Shown here piece after piece: positions 47,117 through 63,487 of a stretch of DNA of 64,000 nt. The position numbers and the translations under genes are program-made. Source of the stretch: Dentipellis sp. KUC8613 (lineage: Eukaryota > Basidiomycota > Agaricomycetes > Russulales > Hericiaceae); assembly GCA_002286715.1 (NCBI GenBank), contig NSJX01000003.1, positions 171,163-235,162 of the forward strand. The letters are read 5' to 3'. The notes beneath the pieces are model-generated. The model did no database searches. It was not told the origin of the DNA and saw only the letters and a program-made list of their open reading frames with translations. How positions within the stretch are numbered: position 1 is the stretch's first letter; each line of letters starts with the position of its first letter.

Positions 47117-49711
47117 ATGAGCGCACGCGAATTTTGGGAAATGGACGATGAGGACGCTGACTATGTGCCTTCCCGCGAAGAGGAAGAGGAAGACGACGAT
47201 TTCGACCCTGAGGGTGAGCTTGAGGAAGACGAAGAGGTCGATCTTGAGATGGACTTGCAAGACCAGATCGAGCGTCGTGCCGACGACGCAGGGGGCACCT
47301 CTAATTTAACCCGCGGAATACTCAGTGGTATGTCGCTCACGCCTCACTTCAGGACAGTTCTACATGCCTCGCCACAGCTTTTTTTGAGCTACAGAGATTG
47401 CAAGGTTCAAACCGTCAAACCGACGGACAGAGCGACCTGCTCGAGCAGCTGTTCAGTGGCGATTCGCCCCTCCGCGTGACCCGAGTGGTTGTTCCCAGCG
47501 ATGATGCCCCTGGGAGAGCTGCGGCAGACGAAGAACAAGAAGATGACGAGGATGATGACGAGGATTACGAGGAGGATGAGTCTTACTGGTCTCCCAGCGT
47601 TCGCAGGGGCCCGGACTTACCAGAATGGGCGCGGCCACCCACGGAGCCACAGCAAGAAGGAGTTGAGCTGCTCATGAGTGGCGAGTTTGGCCGGATAAGA
47701 CCCAAGGTCAACGTAAGGGGCGGGCAGCGTTCAGTGGCGAGGATCTTGCAGTCAAGACAAACACGAACCCGAAGCTTATACAAGGAGGATCTTATCAGTG
47801 TAAGTCATGTCCGTCCATCTGCGAGAATGGCTGGTTCACCCTACCCTAGGATCTTGTGCCCAATACGAACGGAACCGCTGTCGCGGCCTATGATCACAAC
47901 ATCTACTCGGGTCAATTCTCAGCGGGTGAGCCGTTGTTCACCGACAAGGTTGCGCATTCGTTCTCAATCGCGTTATCCAGACTCGACTTTCTATTACACA
48001 TGTGTTCAAGGTCGGATCGCTCGTTCTGCGCACCGTTGAAACCAAAGTTGACGTGCAAACTCAGACTTCCGGTTGCATGTGTACGATATGACTGCGCCTC
48101 CTCAACGAATGAGTGTACCAGAGACGCGGCGATATCGTCGCTCGGACCACGAAACAACAATGAAGGTCATGAAAACCATAGTCGGCCATCCTGGGCGATG
48201 GACTATCACCGACTCCCACTTGAGTCCAGATAACGAGAGGTATGATATTCAGAACGCTGGTTCACCGGGTATTCGACTGACTATACATCTTCTAGGATTA
48301 TTTATTCCTCCATCGTAAGTTTTCTCTGCCCGGTCCCCGAGATAAAATCTCACATTCGACAGACTCCCACCGTGTGGATGAGCACCACATTGGACTCCTC
48401 AACAGTTCAGAAACCTCTTCGCTTCACCGACCCCGTGCCTGCCAACAGGAGGACTCACATCGGTAGCTGGGACGACCACTTCGGTATCTGGAGTTGTCGA
48501 TTCTCCGCCGACGGGAACGAGGTCATTGCTGGTGGAAGCAGACAGATCTTTGGTATGCTCCTTACTCTTATTCCGTACGTTTTCGTTGAGATTTCAAATA
48601 TCTTACAGTGTACGACCTGCTGGCTGATCGGCGCACGGTCAAAATCCACGCACACGACAACGACGTCAATAGCTGTTGTTGGGCGGATAGTGCCTCGGGG
48701 AATGTGTTGGTTAGTGCGTCAGACGATACATTCCTCAAAGTTTGGTAAGTTTCCATCTTCGTAAAGACAGCTTGCGTTCCTCAACGTGCGTATCAGGGAT
48801 CGTCGATCATTGGGCTCGTCGCCGAAGCCATCTGGTGTGCTCATCGGTCACACAGAAGGCATCACGAACGTGTCGGCAAAGGGTGACGGTCGGTACATCA
48901 TCTCCAACGGCAAGGACCAGGCTCTCCGATTATGGGACTTGCGCAAGATGCGCAGCAACGAAGAATACGAGGCCGTCAAAGACAGGACTTACACCTGCTC
49001 GACGCACTTCGATTATCGGTGCGTCGCACAGTGTGCACATAGCTAAGGTTTACGGCTGACGTTGTGGCGTGCAGATATGGCCAGTATCCGCGATTGAAGA
49101 TACCCGCACATCCCAAGGACTGCAGTGTCATGACATACCGTGGGCACTCTGTCCTGCAGACGCTCATTCGATGCCACTTCAGCCCGGCAGAAACAACCGG
49201 CGGCCAGTACATTTACTCCGGCTCTGCTGACGGCAAGATCCATGTAAGCTTTCCTCCACCCCGTCGAATCCTTTTCTAACTCGTTATTACTACAGATCTG
49301 GTCACTCGACGGTCGCATCGTGCAAGTCCTCGACCGCAAACACACGCTCCCGATGTCCTTCGATCCGGAGGCACCAGAGCCGGAGCCCGCCGCTGGCGCT
49401 CGCGGAGCACCCGTCTGCGTACGCGACGTCAGCTGGCACACGCAGGTACGTTGTCCGACTTCGCACCTACGCAGGCGGCTGATCAGCAAGCGACGCCGTA
49501 GGAGCCCGTCATTCTCAGCGCGGGATGGGAAAATGGGCGCACGGGAAGCGTCGTGGCGCGCCATGAATGGAAGGGCCTGGGGAAGCGGATCGGTAAGCTG
49601 GAGGACTGGGTTGAGAAGCAGAAGCTCGAGAGCGCAGAGCGCCGCGGGACCCGGGCGGCACCTATGCGGGTTCCGGGTGCTTTCGACGATGACTCGGACG
49701 AAGAGGAATGA
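47117..49711 (+). CDS. DCAF11-like WD40 protein (CUL4-DDB1 substrate receptor; LEC14B family)
   Basis: Family members recruit substrates to the CUL4-DDB1 ubiquitin ligase. The start MSAREFWEMDDEDADYVPSR is followed by two acidic low-complexity blocks (EEEEEDDDFDPEG; EDDEDDDEDYEEDE). A multi-exon WD40 domain follows: TIVGHPGRWTITDSHLSPD, GIWSCRFSADGNEVIAGGS, VKIHAHDNDVNSCCW, LVSASDDTFLKVWDRRSLG, GHTEGITNVSAKGDGRYIIS, KDQALRLWDLRKM, then the DCAF11-specific MTYRGHSVLQTLIRCHFSP, YIYSGSADGKIHIWSLDG and VRDVSWHTQ. It ends in a basic helix and an acidic tail FDDDSDEEE. Exon borders were read by motif continuity at about 47,330, 47,800, 47,930, 48,300, 48,555, 48,745, 49,020, 49,245 and 49,447. Confidence 0.87.
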
Positions 49712-49997
49712 TTCAGATAGAAGGATGGGGTGTCTCATCTCTGTAGGTTGGTTATTGCATTCGACGTTTGTGTTGTACCTCTATGCTGCAATTGTACTAT
49801 AGATCCATGGATGCTGCTCTACAAAATGGCGGAAGGAAGGTGTATTGAGAACGACTATTCATAAATCGTGCGATTGCGCAGATTACGGGGTCGGAGTGAG
49901 TAAAGATCGTGGACTTAATTACAAAGGCATAATGGGGGCTCTAAGTACCCCCTCAGAGTAAGCGGTAAAATTGGTTCGAGCTCTAAGGCTCGAGAAG

Positions 49998-51329
49998 TTA
50001 GCAGGGGTGAAGGTCGTTGGATGGTAACGTCTTTCCGGCAGCGTCGTGCAGGTCTCGACGTACGATAACCCGTTCTCGCCCGATGTCAATTTCGAACGTC
50101 TGTGCAAGTTTCAGCTCCGCGCTATCGAACGTTCGTGCGTTGGGTAGCAGACGTACCTCGATGAACCCACTGGAAGGTCCCTGTGTCGTGTACGGTTGTT
50201 CCGCCCAAGGCTGGTGATACATCTGGATGATGATCATGCAGTAAACGACGCCCTAGAAAAGTGGGGGAATGATGTTCAGCGTCGCGCCATCTTTATCGCA
50301 GGAACAAGACAGAAGCGCACCGCAAGCGACGGCAAGAGGTCGACGACCGCGTACTGGCCATTGTTCTCCGCGAGTTGCGCGCCCAGGAACGCGACGATTC
50401 CCGCTGTGTACAGCGCTCCACTCCTTACGAGGGCAGCGAGAGCGGAAATCAACCTCTCCTTCCCGCGTCGGCATTCACGCATCTTGTATACGGCCCATGC
50501 AACAATTGCGCCTGTTGGATGCAGTTCAGACTCTGAGAAGCAATAGAAGGCCAGCGAGAAGTACCTGTGCAATAGACGTTTATGATCATGGTCACGACGA
50601 AGTATGCTGATATCAATGGTGCGAGGCGCGTGGTCTGGTCTGACCCTTGCGCTGAAGGGAGCCATTTTACAAGGCAATAGGTCCCGATGACTACGACGCG
50701 ACCATCAGCAACAGAGCGCGAATGCTAAAATACAACGATGCGAGGAACGCACCGAAACCGCCCATCATCAGCAGAACAGGAAGCGTCATAACGAGTAGAC
50801 GCCTTTGGTTAACGATCACGAAGCAGCGCCAAATCTGTGGGGGTCGCATCAGCCGGCGGGTGGGCGCACATATATGCGACGGCGAGACGCACCAGGACTC
50901 CGTCGGCCAAAGCGGATTGAATCCAAAATATCGTAGTCTTAGCGAGGAAGAAAGGCTCGCTGAGCTCGCCGTAATCACTCTCCGTCTGCTTCATTCTGGA
51001 CATTTGGAGAATGTCATAGGATCTGAGGAAATTGATGACCACATGCTTGATCACGCTTCGTCAGTAATAATCTCGAAACATGAGGTTAAGGTGTCGACTT
51101 ACCGCAGTCGAGAGACTCATCATAACGATAGAAACAGAGAGCAGACTGAGCCTCCTTCGAAGAGGCACGATAGGTATAATCTGAAAGAACGAGATAACAA
51201 AAAGCACAACGAACATGCCTTACCGCAACGTCAAATCCCGCAGCGCATGAGCGAAGACATATCCGTACCATAGACTAGACCCTCCAACAAAACGCAAAGC
51301 AGTTGAGCTTTGGCCACGCCGATTGCCAT
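49998..51329 (-). CDS. Seven-TM integral membrane protein of an Agaricomycete-expanded family
   Basis: Function unknown. It has the topology of the large basidiomycete family of orphan heptahelical proteins. The start MAIGVAKAQLLCVLLEGLVY joins to GMFVVLFVISFFQIIPIVPL (TM1). Then SLLSVSIVMMSLSTA | HVVINFLRSYDILQ (TM2), KTTIFWIQSALADGVLIWRC (TM3, with the family's typical D-x-x-x-x-W/Y-R-C), RLLVMTLPVLLMMGGFGAFL (TM4), LAPLISAYFVVTMIINVYCT (TM5), GAIVAWAVYKM (TM6) and SGALYTAGIVAFLGAQL (TM7). The cytosolic tail is polar and ends TLPSNDLHPC. Introns of about 50 nt separate the segments, and phases agree where tested. No signal peptide or ligand-binding motif was seen. Confidence 0.7.
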
Positions 51330-54117
51330 AGCGGCAAGGGGCCGAAGCGCAAGACACGGCGAAGGACGAAAGGAAAGGGAAAAGAGGAAGATTCATACGC
51401 GAAACGGCCCAGACTGATATATGCTGCGTCCTCAGCTCCGATGAGGACTGCGTCTTGTGAGCCGCTTGCATAGGACCGCAATTACGCACCTTGCCTCATG
51501 GGGTGAGAGAACCAGGAAGCCCGCAACCAATCGAATCCCCCAGCGAGTGGTCGAAGACGCCGATCATTGAAATCGTAAAAGCTAAAAACGTTCGTTATGT
51601 AGGATTGATGAAATATCCAGATCAGACGGTCGCTTATGCGGGTGTCAGGTACACGACGGTGGGGTACTCAAGCGCTGTCGATGTCGCCCTAGCCAACGAT
51701 GTCATGGTAGCCCTGCTACACGACGACCGGTGTCATCGATAGTTCCAAGCTACAACGCCTACATGCCTGGTAATATGAGTGCATCGGAGACGTCTACAGG
51801 CGCTCACCGTGAAACAGCACCGCTCGCTCGAAAGCTTGGAACATAATTGGATGACAGCGGTCGGCAAAGAGATGACGGCCATTAAGTTTCTGGATGCCAT
51901 TTTACGTGGACGTGAGCGCCTTGAAGCCCTGGGCTGCGCCGTTTGCTAGGTGAACCGCAAGGGCCGCGATGGGTCCGCGTCAGACAGAAGGGAGGAGTCG
52001 GACTCTCGCGCTCAGACCCGACGCTATTACGCGGCGGTCGCCAGCGCCTATTTTCTGACCAGGAGCCACGCACACCGTTGCTTCTGGACTTATTGACAAG
52101 CACACAGTTCTCCTTCTTCGACACAATTCTAAGACTAAAAGCTTTTTGGCAGGTGCAGATCGTGCGCTATTCATTCCCTCGATCTGAGAATCTGACACGA
52201 ATCGAGTCAGTGACAGCCTTCGCTATTCAGTCGCGTTGTCAAATTGCTACGTGCATTCCGTTCTTACAATGTATGCCATCCACTCTCAATACTTTACAGC
52301 TGAACGGATCAGAACGGCAGCAGACGCGTAAGCTGGCTCCGCTCCCTATGGTCCGATCTGAGCGCCGAGTGCTTTGAGCCCCAGGATATCGCTTCGCATC
52401 TAGAAAACCTCATTCGTATATTCGCCGTCTGTCTTCCTGCCAAGATCCCCGAAATTTAGAACACTCTGTCCGCGCTTTACAAGATCACACATGCCCGCCG
52501 GCCTTCGTGACAAATTGCACTCACTATCCATGTCTTTGGACGCACGTTCCACCTATCTTGACGCCGTGGACGACCGTCTACCTCCCCCGGTCCAAAGAGT
52601 TGGCAATAGAAGTCAGCATTAATGTCGATCGGAAAGGAGGCGCCGGGGCTTTACACAGCTTACCTGCATGTCGGCGAAAAGGCCTCACAGCTGACTACAA
52701 CGGACCCATCGCGACCTTGGCATTCGAGTCTCTCGCATTCCCGACCCCGCCCCTCTTTGAATCCCCCAAACTTATGATCACGCTTGTCAGGGAATCACGA
52801 TTCACTTGACGTAGGAGGCCGTATCATCCTATACCCTCTCTACCCGCACACTCTCTGTGCATTCCCCTGAATCCCGGCACGGCACTGGTGATAGACCATG
52901 GGTTGCGAATCGGAGAAGGTACAACTCAGTATATCAATCCGTTGCATGGAGTCTTCTGCTAAGCAGGCTCGATATGAAGGTATCACTCTCCTCGTTGAAG
53001 TCTTCTGAGGAAAGCCGCCGTCTTCAGGCTTGTGTGTCGATATTCTGACTGCTTTGGGGTCAAATTTCTACGGCGCTGCCCGGAATCATACTCTGTCGTC
53101 GCGTCCGATCCCCTCCCCCGGATGCTCTTTTCATCACGGCCGTGGAAAAAATGGACACTAATGCCTACTTCCAGGTCGCACATTGCTCGGAGAGGGTTGG
53201 CGTCTGTCACCCTCACTGGCTCGTCGGACTTGGTGGGGTCTGGGGCTCGATACTACGGCTTCGAGCCGGACTTAGACTTCATGTGTCCCACTGTCTGCGG
53301 ACTGAAGCACGGATTTGCCGGGCGCCTTTTCAGTTCATGAGTGTGGTCGATGCCTGTAGGATTTTACTTATTCTCGCATTAGAAGGATCGGAGATAAGCT
53401 GAATAGGCACCAGGAGGTCACCCAGCAACCTTTTACCCTCACTTTACAGTACTAATATGGTTCCGGTGGGCGCTATTGCAATTGACTGTGGATCTAGCCA
53501 TACGCGCGTACACCTGGACGTCCTGTAGTATACGATACAAACATATGAGTCGATTTAAGGTGTGCAATTTGTGATCTGGGCGTAGTAGCGCTGTAGAAGA
53601 GTCTGCAAGTCTGCAAAGAAGTTCGCGGCCGACATCGTCCCACGGCTCGAATTCGAACTCTTGACGCGACAACGTCTCACTTCATACCTCGTTGCATCGT
53701 CTCCGTCTTACTCTACCTAACAGGCTCGAATTCCACCGTGTCCTAGCGTCTTCCGTCCTTGCTGGAAAATATCACTGGATTTAGGCCATCATAATGGCCG
53801 GGATCTCAGATCTCTGCACCGAAGGTCACCTGGACTCGCCTTCTCTCCGCAAAGCCGACGCGTTTCGTATAGGAGATCACGCTGTATAGCCTTCAAGACA
53901 ACCGGCCTCCATACCGTCTCTCCTGGCGGCTCGGACCATCGGCTTTTTACTCGTTCACGCCATTGCACGACATGCCTGGCGCTCGAAAATTGGACACGAT
54001 CACGGTCCCACGGGGGATCGCGGTTTATAAGGAAGAACTCGGGACACCCGCTCTGCGACGACGACCCCTTTGCAGTTCACGTCTATCGTGCGTTGACCGA
54101 CGTGTCTTGGAGTCGTC
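51330..54117. other. Probable decayed-gene region upstream of the MFS gene
   Basis: 2.8 kb with short protein-like fragments that do not join. On the plus strand, 51,780-51,945 encodes RSLESLEHNWMTAVGKEMTA in an open stretch. 52,340-52,459 reads SDLSAECFEPQDIASHLENL to a stop. 52,507-52,809 holds LAIEVSINVDRKGGAGALHS in a different frame from the preceding MPAGLRDKLHSLSMSLDA. The pattern (frame shifts every 100-200 bases, no consistent introns) suggests an old pseudogene, possibly of an F-box/LRR protein, but I cannot name it firmly. The last 400 bp should hold the MFS promoter. Confidence 0.35.
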
Positions 54118-55782
54118 ATGCCGAACGAGACCGGTGTCATTCAAGAGACTCACGAACTTGACGACCTTTCAAAGGCAGCGGTGACTCAGCGGACCATCGA
54201 GAACGTGGAAAGAGTTTCTATCGCTCATGAGGATGCTTCGCGAGAAACCTCGGTTGCGAGTCCACCTGAGAATGCTGCAGAGGATCTCAGACCGAGCAAG
54301 CGATTCCAGGTCCTGCTGGTCTTAGCTGGCTTTATGATGATATTCCAGACCATTGGAACCAATCAGACGTACGGTGTCTACCAGGTCAGTCTACGCCCAT
54401 TCTCTTTCATTCTTCTTGGAAGAGACAGCTTGACTTGCGTCTACTAGGAATTTTACACGTCACCCCAGAGCAACATTAAAGATGGCCCGGGGCAGGACGC
54501 TCTGGTATCTCTGGTAGGTACGATCGGCAGCGGATTGACATGGAGTGGCAGTATCTTCGTGAATCCCCTGATCGCGCGCGTCAAGAATCTCAAACTCATA
54601 ACTCTGAGCGGGGTAGTGATCATGAGCTTAGGACTTGTTCTCGCCAGTTTTGCCACGAAAGTACGCATGTGCTTCCACTGCACCTCTTCGAGCTCCATGC
54701 TGACGTGAATTTGTGAAGTTATGGCATCTCTTCCTTACCCAATCCTTGTTGTATGGAATCGGGTCTTCGATGTTCTACTTCCCGATCCTATCTCTGGCAC
54801 CACCATTTTTCGACCGACACCGTGGGGCCGCCATGGGCGTCATTCTGTCTGGGAACGGCATCGGTGGTCTCGTTCTGGCACCCGTCACGCACCAGCTTCT
54901 GCAGAAAGTCGGTGTGCAGTGGACGCTACGGATCCTGGGCCTCTGGAACCTCATTGTTTGCATCCCGATCGCGTGCGTTGTCCGTCGCCGTGCTGGGTTT
55001 GGATTCGGGCGAAGGTCGACGAAGTTTGATCTTTCTATCTTGAGAAGAGGGACTTTCCTATCACAGGTGAGCATGAGTCTGTCTTTTCGCCATGACTATG
55101 GTGCTCAAACGAGCTGCAGACATTTGGAGCGTTTCTCCAAGCAGCTGGGAACGTCATTCCGTTGTATTATTTGACGACGTATTCAACAGCTGTATTATCA
55201 TACTCATCAACAACGGGGAGTTTGCTACTCGCCATCAATAATGCAGTAAACAGCGTTTCACGAATCGCGATGGGCATTCTTGCCGACCGCGTAGGCCGAC
55301 AAAACACTATGATCGCTAGCGTAAGTTCTCCGGCACTTGATTTTGCGACGTTCTGACGGAAACGCCGTGACATGCAGGTTATTCTGTCTGCGATTTCAGT
55401 CTTCTCGTTCTGGATAGACGCATCGCGGTCCCGCTTTCTCGCCTTCATCGTCTTCTACGGGATCTACGCAGGGGGTTACAACGCCCTCCTCCCCACCACA
55501 ATCACCGAAGTGTATGGTGTGCAGAACTATGCGCCTATCAATGCTGCGATCTACTTCATCCGCGGGCTTGGCACCATGCTAGGTGCGCCGATTGCAGGTG
55601 TCATTCTGGGTCAGCACGGAAGGGGCAGCGGGATGTTGGCGATGGATCAGCTGCGGGCAAAGGTCGGTTACAATAATGTCGCGATTTACGATGGAGTGCT
55701 GTTGATGAGCGCGGGGTTGTGTGTTGCGTTTGCGCGGTGGTCGGACGCGCACAACAAGGGTGAGTGGGTGTGGAAAGCATAG
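54118..55782 (+). CDS. MFS transporter, monocarboxylate-porter (MCT) type
   Basis: Probable plasma-membrane solute carrier of the fungal MCT-like branch; substrate unknown. Five exons (54118-54384, 54448-54660, 54719-55066, 55120-55320, 55378-55782) give 477 residues. A polar N-tail of about 62 residues precedes RFQVLLVLAGFMMIFQTIGTNQTYGVYQEFY (TM1). Then come LVSLVGTIGSGLTWSGSIF, KLITLSGVVIMSLGLVLASF, LFLTQSLLYGIGSSMFYFP, RGAAMGVILSGNGIGGLVLA and RILGLWNLIVCIPIACVVRR. A central loop follows, and the second half starts TFGAFLQAAGNVIPLYYL and contains the motif GILADRVGRQNTM (MFS A-type). FLAFIVFYGIYAGGYNALLP and INAAIYFIRGLGTMLGAPIAG come next. The last TM is DGVLLMSAGLCVAFARW. Charged loop motifs are intact, so it should be functional. 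Confidence 0.88.
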
Positions 55783-56097
55783 GTTCGAATTTGCGCACTG
55801 TTATCACTTGAGTATTGCACGAGTCGTGTACAACTACCTTCTATCTCGCCTGAAGTCTGATATCTTTCCCTCGCGCTTGTACGCATCTTGATGCTTGACT
55901 GGAAGGCCTGAGGGAGTCGAAAAATCCGAAGTGTGCACGTGTTCGCGACGGGGTCACATGTCTTCCTCACCGGTCCACGCGACTTCGGCGCGCTCGCCGT
56001 TCGCGGCTTCAACTCGTCTTCTGCTCCGAACCGGCAACCCGCCACTCCAGACACGCTTGCTATCTGATCCCTTCCCTGCCACTTCATCTCGTCTATC
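55783..56097. other. Spacer, MFS 3' flank and promoter of the coiled-coil gene
   Basis: 315 bp, no further feature seen. Confidence 0.4.
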
Positions 56098-56925
56098 ATG
56101 CGACGTGCACAGAGCGTACGACACTATGCCCGGCCTTCTCTGGCTCTCGGCGCGGACGATCTTGGGATGTTGAAGGAGAGCCCGGACGAGTCGAACGAAG
56201 ATGTTCTGAGGCGGCAGCTGCTCGAGAAGGACAGGGAGAATGACAAGGTTCGCTCAATATCACTTTGGCTGGTCTCTTTCTTCGTGGCTTATGTCAATCG
56301 GGCGAGCAGCTTCAGACCCAGATCCAGTCGTTGCAAGCGCAACTGGCGCAGCGACCACCCTTGGAAACCATTCAAGCACTGGAACGGGAGTACAAGAATC
56401 TGGAACTGCTGCTGCAGGGGACACAAAGGGAGAACGAGCGCGCGATGACTGAACTTGAGAGGTGCGTGGCTCACTCTGGCCTACCGACGTTTGAGGTTAA
56501 ATCGCTGTATTTTAGAGGAAAGACAAGGGAGAAGATGCTTGAACGCGAATTGAGCAAATTGGCTGGTGAGAATTGGCAGGTGCGTTGGAATCATCTGTCT
56601 GCTTATGTTTGTACGCTCACTACGCCTCTATTTCTAGGCCAATCTAGAGATTTCACCTTCGCCTCCTGCCTTCATACCGCGTTCGGCGACCTCTTTCTTG
56701 CAGGCTGCCCAGAGTCTTGCAGGGTCAGCGGATCAATCCGGTGATAAAGGTTCAAAGCCTTCAAATGAAGAGACCATGGCGCACATCGAGCAGGTGCGAT
56801 TGCTCATCCTCGGGATGGAACAGCGGCTGGCCACTCGGGAGGACAAGTTGACGAAGGCGATGGCCCGTGCAGACAGCGAGGGCACGAAGTTTGAGGAGAT
56901 GAGGAAGAAGGTTCTGGCTGCATGA
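56098..56925 (+). CDS. Coiled-coil hypothetical protein (195 aa)
   Basis: No family recognised. Four exons (56098-56247, 56310-56461, 56516-56579, 56704-56925) join in frame. The N-terminus MRRAQSVRHYARPSLALGAD is basic and lacks acidic residues in the first 18 positions, compatible with a mitochondrial targeting signal. The rest is nearly all charged helix: NEDVLRRQLLEKDRENDK, LQTQIQSLQAQLAQRPPLET, REYKNLELLLQGTQRENERA, REKMLERELSKLAGENWQ, then a Ser/Gly linker and a final helix RLLILGMEQRLATREDKLTK. Heptad spacing supports two coiled coils. Exon structure and conserved phase make it a real gene. Function cannot be inferred. Confidence 0.7.
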
Positions 56926-60803
<3,878 letters not shown>

Positions 60804-61111
60804 ACGGATTTCCACCCATTCCACGGATGCCTTCAACACCATTGTTGGCATCTATCCATCGTTCGCGTATGACCCAGTTCTCGACTGCGATCCGTACTCT
60901 GTTATCGCGAGACCCCCTTTTGATATTTGATTGACTTGACTGCTTCTGCCTCCTTGTAACAATAGCTTGGTGTAAGCCGTATGCTTTATATGTATGAAGC
61001 ACATGGCGAGTATCGTACATTAGTAGTGTTGTTTGGCAATATATGTCAGATTACGCATAGAAAGGTCGTGAACAATAATGACATGGGAACTATGCTTATT
61101 CTGTTACTCGG
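60804..61111. other. Convergent spacer, H3 / GH28
   Basis: 308 bp between two stop codons. 3' UTRs only. Confidence 0.4.
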
Positions 61112-63487
61112 TCAAAGGCCGGCTTTGGTAGGTATGAACAACCCGTTCCAGCATTTGAAGCCAACATCATTGGTGACCTACGTGGATGTGTATCAGGTCT
61201 CAGGAGCAGACGAAGGCCTTTGATGTCAGGACTTACGGTGGACGAGTTGCACATCACCCTCACCGGGGCACCCGTCTCGGTGTGTGCGAATATATCCTTG
61301 GCGACGATGTTCGTTGCTAGGAATGTGACAGCCAGATGGTGGGCGGTGAGAATTAGTCGGGTCAGCAAAGGATATCTGAATCCGCTCAGCACGGCACTCC
61401 GACCGAGCTGTATGGATATATGAAGGCGGCCACGGATAGGTTCACTCACCGCTTCCGGGATACAGATCAAAGATGGCGACTTCCTTGCCCGTCGCATTTG
61501 CCACAGCGTACCTGTAACGAGCTTGTCAACTTCCGAGAGCCCGGTGAAAGGTGAGGCGATAGGTAGGGCGTACCAGCAGGGATCGGAGACACACGAGCCT
61601 TCTACGTAGGGCACACTGAACTCCCATGTCATTAAGATGGAGCAGGTTTGAACAAGGAGAGGCTTACTCCTCGATGGTCCCGACGAAGTTCTGGAAGAGG
61701 AAGTCCTGCACTTGAGTGTTGTTGACGCTACCCGTGGTGTTGGGCTTCGGGCCATCTTCTTGATCCCAGTAGCTACGGCATTGTAAGTGAAAACGGAGCA
61801 AGTGTGGAGGCTCGCGGTGCGCACTTCTGGGTCACGTATATCTATATGCACCGCAAGTAAGTTCGGGTGGAGTTGTGTTAAAAGAGTGCGAACGTACGGG
61901 GAAGGGTACACTGGAGAATCGGATGTTACGCCAGGTGACGCTGCAATGATTAAGGCCCGTCAGTCGTTACATGAGGAAGGAGGGAACAAGTGTCCATACT
62001 TTCGTGCGAAGCCGTTGCCGCCAGTCCAACTCTTGAACCGGGCTCCATATAGGGAGTTCACCTGTATGCGAATCAGCCCTACCCACGAGGCACAGGCAAT
62101 GCCCTCGAAGATTACCATTGAAACGTTTTCAATCCTGCATGCCCCATATCAGAACGCCCAATCCACGAATGAACGTGCATGATGGCACTCACAAGACATT
62201 CTCAACATCCGCCACCTGCCCACCTTCGCCCAGCGATCCTATGGACAGTCCATGCCCATTCTCGCAGTAGCTGTCGCTATACTACTTGTCAATAGGAAGT
62301 TATGCCAGTAAGACAAAATACAAAACATACCGAAAGACGATATTTTTGGCACCATTTCCGACGGTAAGGCAGTCGTCTCCATTAACGACATGGTTGTTCT
62401 CAAAGAGCAGGTTTGTGCCACCAGCGGAGAAACCTACGGTATGGGTGGCATATAAGCCATTTGGGAGACGCGATTCAACGACTGAACGTACCGTCTCTGT
62501 ATCGTGAGAGAGACGATGAGTTAGAGTAGGAGACACCGCGCAGACGATAGAAATACATACGTATTGAATGGGAATGCCTAGCATTACAAGCTCTCGATGA
62601 AGTAGCGCACTCCTACATTGGAAGCGCTCGACGTACCTTTGAATCCGACCTTGCCACAATCTTGTTGTTGAAAATATGAACATTCGACGAGCCGCTCGTT
62701 GCAAAGTTCCACCCAATCGGCTACGCCATATCAGTGTCCAGCCAACCCAGCACAATGCTTCGGCGTTTGTAACACCCGTACCTTCCACAGCTTCATGTCG
62801 CGGATCACACCACTGTTGATCTTGCTAAATGCCCAGCCATGTGGGCGATTGGTCTGCTGGTTTGCGTCCCACCACTGTCAAATGATATGCAAAGTGAGAG
62901 GGAGAAGGAGTCGGGGACTTATTGGCAAAGTACGAACTGCTTGCCCATGGGCATCGACCCAGCCCCATTTTGGGTCCGTCGAGCCTCGGAGAGTTACATT
63001 GTTGCCTCCAGTGAATGCGAACCTATGTGTAGCATCAGCAAAATGGTTGGCTTAGAAAGGAGGGGAGGTAGTACCATGCACCAGGATAACTCTGCCGCAC
63101 AGAGTCGACATAAGCGCGAGTCCATAGAGAATGACTATTAACCAACCGACGATGCGACAGCATCTGGACAAGACATATATGGGTGAAGCGACGCATCGGA
63201 CCTCATACAGCGGAGTACATACCTTGCACAGTTCCAATATCCTCCGGATATGACATATTCCCCTGTATACTCACCTCGACATTGTTCAGCACTGGAAATT
63301 TGAGGGGTGAGAAGATGTTATACGTGACGCCTCGTTTGAACAAGATCGTGCTGTTGGCGGAATGGTTTGCCAGAGCAACTGTGAGGGTGGGAGTGTCATC
63401 CTGCCCGGGTGAGTGTGGGACTTCGAAAGTCGTCCAAGCAAGTGCAAAAGGGATGCAGAAGAGGACAAATAGAGGGAATGCAGGCAT
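61112..63487 (-). CDS. Secreted GH28 exopolygalacturonase-like pectinase
   Basis: Glycoside hydrolase cleaving galacturonan ends in plant pectin. Signal peptide MPAFPLFVLFCIPFALA, then WTTFEVPHSPGQDD. About nineteen exons. Borders worked out for the first fifteen: 63487-63223, 63163-63147, 63091-63075, 63022-62938, 62874-62782, 62720-62637, 62577-62561, 62496-62492, 62433-62331, 62276-62193, 62134-62116, 62061-62000, 61940-61898, 61841-61825, 61772-61668. Catalytic signatures all appear after splicing: NTDG (the Asp codon comes from a 5-nt exon), VVNGDDCLTVG, YCENGHGLSIGSLGEGG and GARFKSWTGGNG (RxK). N-glycosylation sites NVT, NNT and NAT are present. The C-terminus is CSDPCWY-like PCWYAVANATGKEVAIFDLY, then VRVMCNSS and FKCWNGLFIPTKAGL. 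The RFKSW and YPGAWF contexts point to the exo-acting branch. Rhamnogalacturonase is less likely. Confidence 0.9.
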
